Both the position numbers and the translations under genes were made by a program. Below are positions 1 to 5,409 of a DNA stretch of 7,890 nucleotides, piece by piece. The notes under the pieces are model-generated. The model ran no database searches. It saw only the letters and a program-made list of their open reading frames with translations, and was not told the DNA's origin. This DNA comes from Fidelibacterota bacterium (GTDB lineage Bacteria > Fidelibacterota > Marinisomatia > SCGC-AAA003-L08 > D37C17). Each line of letters begins with the position of its first letter. Positions within the stretch are counted from its first letter, which is position 1. Location of the stretch: positions 1 to 7,890 of the forward strand of contig JABHHG010000220.1 of NCBI GenBank assembly GCA_018671635.1, read 5' to 3'.

Positions 1-191
1 AATAAGGCTGGAGGTAAAGGTATTTGAGGTGTTTATTTGTAATTGATAGGAGCTTATTTCACCATCCTGAACCCAACTAAACGGTATATGCGTATAATTT
101 AATTGAGCATTGTTTTCAGGTGTTAATAACTGAGGCTGAATTAAACTAAAAAATAATACGAATAATAAATACTTGATCTGATTTTCTCCAT
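1..191 (-). CDS. 5' end of a secreted Fn3-like protein gene, with an apparent frameshift near the start; cut by the window edge
   Basis: An open minus-strand frame runs to position 1. It encodes a hydrophobic signal-peptide-like segment (IKYLLFVLFFSLIQ) followed by LLTPENNAQLNY, then IPFSWVQDGEISSYQLQI. The pattern P-x-N ... F-x-W ... Y-x-L-Q-I is what one sees at the start of fibronectin-III-like beta-sandwich repeats in large secreted proteins, so export is inferred. That frame has no ATG, GTG or TTG before the signal segment. The only suitable ATG, at 191-189, is in another frame and meets a stop after 16 codons. Adding one A to the A4 run at 182-185 would join them and give the N-terminus MEKNQIKYLLFVLFF. 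The gene is therefore either frameshifted or carries a sequencing or assembly indel. The 89 nt between it and cysG show no convincing terminator or promoter. The function is unknown. Confidence 0.6.
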
Positions 192-280
192 TAAATAGAA
201 ATATGAGTTATAAATACGCACAAAGGTTAACCCTTAAATTTGCGATGAGTTTAAAAACAATGACAAGTAACAGTTCGTAA

Positions 281-1666
281 TTATTTTAATTTATAATTTG
301 ATGGAATTTCACCAAATTGTGGACTTTCAAGTGTTTTTAAATAAGTGGGAGATTGTAGATAGTTTGCAAATTTATTCTTTAAGGAAACAACCTCTCCAAT
401 AATAATGATTGCTGGTGCATTTATTTCTGAGTTTTCTATTTCGGTTGGTAATTTTTTTATTGTAGTCTCGTAAATTTTCTGGAAAGGTAATGTTGCATGC
501 TGAATAATGGCAGTGGGCATATCTCCATTCATTCCATTTTGAATCAATTTTTGAGAAATATCTGATGCATTTTTTACCCCCATGTAAATAACTAATGTCA
601 TTTTGGATTTCACAATGGCATTCCAGTCCATGGTATTTTCATCAGTTGCCGCATGCCCCGTAAGGAATATAGTTCCGGAGGTATAATCACGATGTGTTAA
701 TGGAATTCCCGAATATGCCGCTGAACCCAATCCTGCGGATATACCTGGAATCACTTCAAATGAAATGTTATTTTTGGCTAATGCTTCCGCTTCTTCTCCA
801 CCTCGCCCAAAGACAAATGGATCTCCACCCTTTAAGCGAACAACATATTTGCCTTCAGTTGCGTGGGTTACAATTAAACCTTCTATATGTTCTTGAACCG
901 TCGAATGTTTTCCACAGCGTTTACCTACAAAAATTAATACTGCATTTTGGGGTGCCAATTTCAATAAATCGGGGTGTACTAAAGAATCATAAACCAATAC
1001 ATCAGCAGTAGAAATTGCAGTTGCACCACGAATAGAAATGAGCTCAGGATCCCCTGGTCCAGCCCCTACTAAACTTACTTTTCCACAAGTGGTAGAAAAT
1101 TGATTTTCCACAATAGACTCAAATATTTGTTTTCGTTCACTATAGGTATCTACAGATAATTGAATCGATTTTCGGATTTTCCCCAATTCACTTACAATGG
1201 ATGCCGTTTCTTTGGGTAATAATTGTTTTATCATATTGCGAATTTTTTTGGCCACTGCAGGACTTTTCCCATTTGTAGATACAGCCACTTTCACATCACC
1301 TTTAGAATGAACAGATCCTAAATAAAATGAGCATAGCTTGGGTTGATCCACAATATTTACCGGGATTCCCAATTTTTGAGCATCATCATATATGGCTTTA
1401 TTTACTGCTTTGTTTGAAGTTGCACCAATAACCACTTTTGGGCTATCAATAAATTTTGTATGATAATATTCTTGAATCCACTCAATTCTTCCATCTCTTA
1501 CCAATTGACTCACATCATCATTACATTCCAATGATACCACGGTAATTATAGATTTAGCATCTAATAATTGTTGAATCTTCTGAAAAGCAATATTACCACC
1601 ACCCACAACCAGTGTAGGTTCATTTTCTAATTTTAGAAAAATGGGGAGTAAATTATTCTCACCCAT
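281..1666 (-). CDS. cysG: Siroheme synthase, fused precorrin-2 dehydrogenase/ferrochelatase and uroporphyrinogen-III methyltransferase
   Basis: This 461-residue protein has the full bifunctional CysG layout. Residues 1-150 are the NAD-dependent precorrin-2 dehydrogenase/sirohydrochlorin ferrochelatase half, with the nucleotide-binding VVGGGNIA at 20-27, NIVDQPKLCSFYLG at 104-117 (D107 at the place of the catalytic Asp) and VAVSTNGKSP at 127-136. A helical linker follows. Residues from about 195 form the SAM-dependent uroporphyrinogen-III C-methyltransferase half, with VGAGPGDPELIS at 200-211, VYDSLVHPDLL at 225-235, VRLKGGDPFVFGRGGEE at 276-292 and IPGISAGLGSAAYSGIPLTH at 306-325. It makes siroheme from uroporphyrinogen III, which supplies the prosthetic group of the sulfite reductase encoded earlier in the operon. 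The ATG shares its A with the cysH stop codon (TAATG), and a GGAG lies about 10 nt upstream inside the end of cysH, so translational coupling is likely. It is the last gene of the operon. The length matches E. coli CysG closely. Confidence 0.95.
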   Translation of the reverse strand: MGENNLLPIFLKLENEPTLVVGGGNIAFQKIQQLLDAKSIITVVSLECNDDVSQLVRDGRIEWIQEYYHTKFIDSPKVVIGATSNKAVNKAIYDDAQKLGIPVNIVDQPKLCSFYLGSVHSKGDVKVAVSTNGKSPAVAKKIRNMIKQLLPKETASIVSELGKIRKSIQLSVDTYSERKQIFESIVENQFSTTCGKVSLVGAGPGDPELISIRGATAISTADVLVYDSLVHPDLLKLAPQNAVLIFVGKRCGKHSTVQEHIEGLIVTHATEGKYVVRLKGGDPFVFGRGGEEAEALAKNNISFEVIPGISAGLGSAAYSGIPLTHRDYTSGTIFLTGHAATDENTMDWNAIVKSKMTLVIYMGVKNASDISQKLIQNGMNGDMPTAIIQHATLPFQKIYETTIKKLPTEIENSEINAPAIIIIGEVVSLKNKFANYLQSPTYLKTLESPQFGEIPSNYKLK

Positions 1667-2409
1667 TAGTTTTTATCTCCAGGTTTTACAATTCGGATTT
1701 GTCCATTTTGTTGATTGAAATGAAGTCCACATTCAGTTTTCCCACTTCCACGCCAACGTCCAGCTCTATCATCTTCCCCCGATTTAACGGAAGTGGTGCA
1801 ATGAGTACAACCTAAACTGGGAAATCCTTCTTTGTGTAATTTGTTAAAGGGTAATTTATTTTCCTCGATATAATCCCACACTTGCTCATGCGTCCAATTG
1901 ATCAATGGATTTATTTTTGTCACATTATATCGCTCATCATATTCTATGGCATCAGAATCCTTTCGTAATTCCGTTTGTGATTTTCTGATTCCAGTAATCC
2001 AAACATCATATGATGAGAGTGCTTTTTTCAGGGGCATCACTTTTCGAATATTACAGCATAAATTAGGGTCACGATTCCAAAGTTCATCACCATATAGTTC
2101 ACGCTGTTGCTCAATGGGTATTTGTGTAGAAAATCGTTTAAATTTCATATCATAATGGGATTCTAATTGATTTTTTAATTCATAGGTTTCTTTAAATAAA
2201 ACACCCGTATCGATATAGAAAACCTCTACATTTTTGTTTACTTTTTTCAAGATATCCAACAATACAACTCCAGGTACACCAAATCCCGTTCCCATTACCA
2301 CTTTATCAATTCCAAAATGGTCTATGGTCCATACCAATAAATCAGCTGGATTTAGTAACTTTCCATATTCTTCGTACTTTTCTATTGCGGTTTGATAAAC
2401 TGCTTTCAT
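1666..2409 (-). CDS. cysH: Assimilatory adenylylsulfate (APS) reductase, iron-sulfur type
   Basis: This 247-residue protein belongs to the PAPS/APS reductase (CysH) family and reduces activated sulfate to sulfite with thioredoxin-type electrons. Visible motifs are the P-loop-like GTGFGVPGVVLLD at 40-52, YIDTGVLFKETYEL at 65-78, WITGIRKSQTELR at 137-149, and the C-terminal KTECGLH at 224-230 with catalytic C227. The paired cysteines C118-C119 and C201-x2-C204 are the 4Fe-4S ligands that mark the APS-using bacterial and plant-type enzymes and are absent from E. coli-type PAPS reductase, so APS is the probable substrate. The start ATG lies 8 nt after the stop of the preceding gene, and an AAGGA overlapping that stop serves as ribosome binding site. 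The stop overlaps the cysG start by one base. The enzyme feeds sulfite to the Sir protein of the same operon. ATP sulfurylase and APS kinase genes are not in the window. Confidence 0.93.
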   Translation of the reverse strand: MKAVYQTAIEKYEEYGKLLNPADLLVWTIDHFGIDKVVMGTGFGVPGVVLLDILKKVNKNVEVFYIDTGVLFKETYELKNQLESHYDMKFKRFSTQIPIEQQRELYGDELWNRDPNLCCNIRKVMPLKKALSSYDVWITGIRKSQTELRKDSDAIEYDERYNVTKINPLINWTHEQVWDYIEENKLPFNKLHKEGFPSLGCTHCTTSVKSGEDDRAGRWRGSGKTECGLHFNQQNGQIRIVKPGDKN

Positions 2410-2417
2410 TTCTATCC

Positions 2418-2924
2418 TTATTGAATGTTAATTTTTAACCGAGCACCTTTTAGTGGCGGTGGTACTGAGAGAATTGCGTCATTAAATACTCCACTTGCCA
2501 CTTGCAACAACTTCTTTTTGCTTTCAACATCATTAGGAAGTTCAAATCGATCATTTGAGAAAAGTTGATACTTATCTGAAAATTCTATTTTTTCACCCAC
2601 TTTGGAATCAATTTGTATCAGTTTTACGGCGAAATCTAAAATCTGTTGAATCGCTAAAATCGTTTCTGAATTACTTTCTCCTAATGGTGTTTTACGAACG
2701 TATAATAATCCTAATTCATCATCTTCAAAATCTAAACTAAAGTGACCTTCATGAGCGATCAACATAATTCCAGGCCCATCAGGAATATGCTTATAGTTCG
2801 CCACATCTACCATCGTATGATTAGGGATTTTATCCTCTTGAATCCAATTATGAAACAAAGGCACAAAGGATTCAATATCTGTATTAATGGATTTAATTTT
2901 TCGTTTCAACCCAAACTTATGCAT
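2418..2924 (-). CDS. Conserved 168-residue protein of unknown function in the sulfite-reduction operon
   Basis: I do not recognise a named family with a known activity. The protein is soluble, with no signal peptide, membrane segment or cysteine. Its notable parts are FVPLFHNWIQ at 20-29, VDVANYKHIPDGPG at 39-52, IMLIAHEGHFSLD at 53-65 and LGLLYVRK at 71-78, followed by a helical middle and a basic C-terminus. From memory, proteins with the HVPDGPG ... AHE ... LLY-x-RK signature accompany sulfite/nitrite reductases in other phyla such as Acidobacteriota, but I could not check this. An upstream ATG at 2957 would give 11 more residues overlapping sir. I chose 2924 because its ATG shares one base with the sir stop (TAATG) and a strong AGAGGAG sits 7 nt before it. 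The overlap implies coupled translation and a role tied to Sir, perhaps in assembly, cofactor insertion or electron transfer. That role is inference. Confidence 0.85.
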   Translation of the reverse strand: MHKFGLKRKIKSINTDIESFVPLFHNWIQEDKIPNHTMVDVANYKHIPDGPGIMLIAHEGHFSLDFEDDELGLLYVRKTPLGESNSETILAIQQILDFAVKLIQIDSKVGEKIEFSDKYQLFSNDRFELPNDVESKKKLLQVASGVFNDAILSVPPPLKGARLKINIQ

Positions 2925-5170
2925 TATACTTCTCCTCTCGAAATTCGAGCGTAACATGAATGCGCCGCCTCAATAAATAATTGTGATTCTTCAACATATC
3001 GCCGAGCTACATCTTCAATATCTTTAGGTTCATCTTCATCAAAACGTTGAAGCAAATATCGACCAAATTTTCCTTTTGCATATTTATCGAAGAAGCGTTT
3101 TGTATCAAAAAATCTTACTTTGAATTCCTGCACAATTATTTCTGGAGAATTTGGTACATCATAATTTTCTATTCGAATAAGGGCTCGTGCAGCGTTCAAC
3201 ATAGCATGATAAGATTTGTCATTGGCATCCCTGAAATTTTTCTCTTCTAATGCCAGTTGGGCTTCAAAAACTTCCCGTTCAGCCGTTTGGAGTTCAAACT
3301 CTTCTCGAGTAACAATTTCTCCTGCACATTCTCCTACACCCATATCACCCAACGAAAATTCACGAGGGTCTCCCCAATCAGAATAGTATGATGAATCTTC
3401 TTCGTATGATGGTACTATCATCAATCCTTCAATTATTGATCTCATATATTTCTTGCCCACACGTCCTACATATCCTTGAAATGATTCATCAAAATTTAAC
3501 CGTTCTTTAATAAATGATTCTGTGATAAGAGTTACGGATTTGGGGATTCTCTTTGATGGTACTGCACCAATTGCCATTCCATACGAACCACCATTATTTT
3601 TCCATTCTCCACCCAATACCACTTGAAAATGTGGCACTTTGAACCCTTTAATATTTCGACTATTTCCATAAAAACCAATGTCGGCAATATGATGTTGTCC
3701 ACAAGAGTTAAAGCATCCACTCACTTTAATGCGTAAACCTTTGATGGCTTTATCTAATTCTAAACTTTTTTGTGCCAATTGAAGTCGTAATTCTCCAGCC
3801 AACCCACGTGAAGAGGCGATACCCAATTTACAAGTATCCGTTCCAGGGCATGAGGTAACATCCACAATAGTACCTGCATCAGGAGTGGCTAATCCAATCA
3901 CATTCAATTCTTTATATAATTCGGGGAGATCTTTATTGCTCACCCATCTCAACACAATATTTTGCTCAACGGTTAGACGTATAGCATCACCTACATATTT
4001 ATCGGCAATATATGCCAATTTTCGCCCTTGATGTGAAGATAAATCGCCCAATGGCAATGCAATGGTAACTACTGAATATCCCTTTTGGCGTTGAGAATAT
4101 ATATTGGTGCTAAGCCAATGATCAAAATTTGGCTCATCGCTACTGGTTTTAATATCACTTGGGGATTTTATGGCCTTTTCTCCATAGACGGGACCATGTT
4201 CTAAGTAGCTTGTCCACCGATCGTCATGCGGTAAAATTTTGCGTTCTTCTAAAACTAGACGTTTAAATTCATCAATTCCCAGTTTAGCAATTAAGAATTT
4301 AACGCGAGCCTTTGCTCTATTTTTCTTTTCTCCCAATCGAGCGAAAACACGTCCCATTGCCTGAGAAAGGGGGAGTAATTCTTCTTCGGGTACAAACTCA
4401 TCAAATATTTTTGCAGGATGGGGCACGGCACCTAATCCGCCACCCACGAATAATTTGAAACCTCTTTTTATTTTTCCATCAACTTTTTTCGTGATAGCCA
4501 ATGCACCCAAATCATGCATATTAACCAATCCACATGCATGGTCATAACATCCTGAAAATGCAATTTTAAATTTTCGCCCAAAATCTTGGCAATCGGGGTG
4601 ACCTAATAAAAAGTTAGTTAATGCTGCTGAGTATGGCGTTACATCAAATGCTTCATCATTACATACGCCAGCTAAAGGACAGGCAGTAACATTTCGAACC
4701 ACATTGCCACAGGCCTCTTTAGTGGTAATACCTACCGCACCCAATCGTCTCATTACTGGAGGCATATCTTCAATATGTACATAATGGTATTGGATATCTT
4801 GACGTGTGGTCACATGAAGTACGCCATCTGCGTACTCTTCAGCCAAATCTGACATTACTATCATTTGATCAACAGTTACGGCGCCAAATGGATTTTTAAT
4901 GCGAAGCATACCGGGAGCATCCCAAACCGTATCTGGGCCTTTCATCAATTCACCCGACGGAAATACTATCTCCCGAATTCGGTTACCATCATCACGTTGG
5001 CCATTATCATAACGTTGACCATAGATTCCACGGCGTAATCGTGTTTCTCCAAAAATTCGTGGGTCTATTTCACCTCGACGCATCATCTCCATTTGAGATT
5101 CAAACTCGCTAATTTCTTGCTCAAGTGATTCAGGCAATATTCCTGCTAATTTATCTTTCCATTGGTCCAT
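2924..5170 (-). CDS. sir: Siroheme/4Fe-4S sulfite (nitrite) reductase with a C-terminal HEPN-like helical extension
   Basis: This 748-residue enzyme of the nitrite/sulfite reductase hemoprotein family reduces sulfite to sulfide with six electrons, probably from ferredoxin. It has two ferredoxin-like/siroheme-binding halves. In the second half the 4Fe-4S/siroheme ligands are C441-x5-C447 (SCPGTDTC) and C486-x3-C490 (SGCFNSC), followed by GQHHIADIGFYG. The first half has the equivalent VRNVTACPLAGVC at 158-170 and SGCYDHACG at 206-214. Substrate-side motifs include VTTRQDIQYHYV at 120-131. Residues from about 625 are outside the usual reductase core and look like a HEPN-type helical bundle (for example ALEEKNFRDANDKSYHAML at 640-658). 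No R-x4-6-H RNase motif is visible there. Sitting with cysH and cysG makes sulfite the natural substrate, but nitrite cannot be excluded from sequence alone. It is the first structural gene after the attenuator. Its ribosome binding site (AGAAAG) is weak and follows directly on the terminator U-tract. Confidence 0.93.
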   Translation of the reverse strand: MDQWKDKLAGILPESLEQEISEFESQMEMMRRGEIDPRIFGETRLRRGIYGQRYDNGQRDDGNRIREIVFPSGELMKGPDTVWDAPGMLRIKNPFGAVTVDQMIVMSDLAEEYADGVLHVTTRQDIQYHYVHIEDMPPVMRRLGAVGITTKEACGNVVRNVTACPLAGVCNDEAFDVTPYSAALTNFLLGHPDCQDFGRKFKIAFSGCYDHACGLVNMHDLGALAITKKVDGKIKRGFKLFVGGGLGAVPHPAKIFDEFVPEEELLPLSQAMGRVFARLGEKKNRAKARVKFLIAKLGIDEFKRLVLEERKILPHDDRWTSYLEHGPVYGEKAIKSPSDIKTSSDEPNFDHWLSTNIYSQRQKGYSVVTIALPLGDLSSHQGRKLAYIADKYVGDAIRLTVEQNIVLRWVSNKDLPELYKELNVIGLATPDAGTIVDVTSCPGTDTCKLGIASSRGLAGELRLQLAQKSLELDKAIKGLRIKVSGCFNSCGQHHIADIGFYGNSRNIKGFKVPHFQVVLGGEWKNNGGSYGMAIGAVPSKRIPKSVTLITESFIKERLNFDESFQGYVGRVGKKYMRSIIEGLMIVPSYEEDSSYYSDWGDPREFSLGDMGVGECAGEIVTREEFELQTAEREVFEAQLALEEKNFRDANDKSYHAMLNAARALIRIENYDVPNSPEIIVQEFKVRFFDTKRFFDKYAKGKFGRYLLQRFDEDEPKDIEDVARRYVEESQLFIEAAHSCYARISRGEV
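2932..2938 (-). promoter_or_regulatory. Strong ribosome binding site that sets the start of the 168-residue gene
   Basis: AGAGGAG on the minus strand lies inside the last codons of sir, 7 nt before the ATG at 2924. It supports that start over the longer open frame. It also shows that this organism uses Shine-Dalgarno sequences, which makes their absence before the cysteine leader peptide at 5333 more meaningful. Confidence 0.8.
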
Positions 5171-5181
5171 AATTTCTTTCT

Positions 5182-5219
5182 AAAAATAAAAAACCCCTCT
5201 CACCAGTGAGAAGGGTTTT
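5182..5219 (-). terminator. Intrinsic terminator in the sir leader (attenuator, segments 3:4)
   Basis: On the minus strand a 13-bp stem pairs AAAACCCUUCUCA with UGAGAGGGGUUUU, including one U-G pair, around the tetraloop CUGG. It is followed by UUAUUUUU. The U-tract ends 12 nt before the sir start codon, so this is not the end of a gene but a stop signal in front of one. It would also block read-through from the upstream gene at 5410-6912. Placed after a cysteine-coding leader peptide, it is the termination half of an attenuator. Confidence 0.92.
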
Positions 5220-5310
5220 CAAAATTTTAATATATTAAAAAACCTACACCGGTATGGGCGATTGCTTCATACAACAACATGTACAACAATTGTTTTTCTT
5301 CACCAGTGTA
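5201..5310 (-). promoter_or_regulatory. Alternative RNA pairing segments of the attenuator (1:2 versus 2:3)
   Basis: Segment 1, UACACUGGUG at 5310-5301, lies in leader codons 8-11. Segment 2, UACCGGUGUA at 5254-5245, spans the last codons and the stop. They pair over 10 bp with two G-U pairs. Segment 3, in the 5' arm and loop of the terminator, repeats the segment 1 core CACUGGUGA (5300-5308 and 5200-5208, exactly 100 nt apart). Segment 2 can therefore pair instead with CACUGGUG at 5208-5201 (8 bp), extended by GGUUUU at 5244-5239 with AAAACC at 5219-5214. That 2:3 pairing destroys the terminator. By analogy with the trp operon, a ribosome waiting at the Cys codons hinders segment 1 and allows 2:3 (read-through), while a ribosome reaching the stop covers segment 2 and allows termination. 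The pairings were done by eye and no energies were calculated. Confidence 0.75.
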
Positions 5311-5333
5311 TTTGTTTTCATTGTTTTCATCAT
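5244..5333 (-). CDS. Cysteine-rich leader peptide of the sir-cysH-cysG operon
   Basis: This 29-codon open frame begins ATG ATG AAA and ends in TAG. Residues 14-23 are NNCCTCCCMK: five cysteines within six codons (16, 17, 19, 20, 21), all TGT. Clustered codons for the end product of the pathway, in a short frame directly before a terminator and a cysteine-biosynthesis operon, are the mark of a regulatory leader peptide rather than a functional protein. A scarcity of charged tRNA-Cys would hold the ribosome at codons 16-21. No Shine-Dalgarno sequence precedes either ATG (5333 or 5330), and a third in-frame Met is codon 5. Either of the first two ATGs could be used, and a leaderless transcript is possible. 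Polycysteine leader ORFs acting as attenuators are established in mycobacteria. This one is in a very different genome and uses an intrinsic terminator. Confidence 0.85.
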   Translation of the reverse strand: MMKTMKTNTLVKKNNCCTCCCMKQSPIPV

Positions 5334-5336
5334 GGA

Positions 5337-5368
5337 CAAACTTAATATGGGATTTATTTCAATCCAAA
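5337..5368 (-). promoter_or_regulatory. Candidate Bacteroidota-type promoter for the leader and operon
   Basis: On the minus strand TTTG (5368-5365) is followed after 20 nt by TAAGTTTG (5344-5337). This matches the TTTG / TAnnTTTG consensus of the Bacteroidota primary sigma factor at its usual spacing. Only three bases separate it from the leader ATG at 5333, which would put transcription start at or near the start codon. A short inverted repeat, GGATT-N6-AATCC (5365-5350), lies between the two elements and might be an operator. Such motifs arise by chance in AT-rich DNA, and use of this consensus in the organism is assumed. Confidence 0.4.
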
Positions 5369-5409
5369 CATAAATTTAATTTCTCTGCATAAAATTGATA
5401 TATATCACG

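Noticed and set aside
220..240. Short inverted repeat around GGTTAACC after cysG as an operon terminator
   Set aside because: Only about four paired bases and no U-run follow on the minus strand.
694..1011. Plus-strand open frame opposite cysG (and similar ones opposite cysH, sir, the dockerin gene and the transporter)
   Set aside because: Each is antisense to a well-supported gene, has no recognisable domain and has low-complexity shadow-like composition.
2925..2957. Longer start for the 168-residue protein (11 extra residues from an ATG at 2957)
   Set aside because: It would overlap sir by 34 nt and lacks a ribosome binding site, while the ATG at 2924 has AGAGGAG 7 nt upstream and a TAATG junction.
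5182..5333. SAM riboswitch or T-box in the sir leader
   Set aside because: I see no SAM-riboswitch core motifs, and no T-box sequence or long stem I is present. The 90-nt cysteine ORF and the three pairing segments explain the region better.
5396..5407. Perfect palindrome TGATATATATCA just after the stop of the gene at 5410-6912, considered as its terminator
   Set aside because: The stem would be only four AT-rich base pairs with no proper U-tract; too weak to call.
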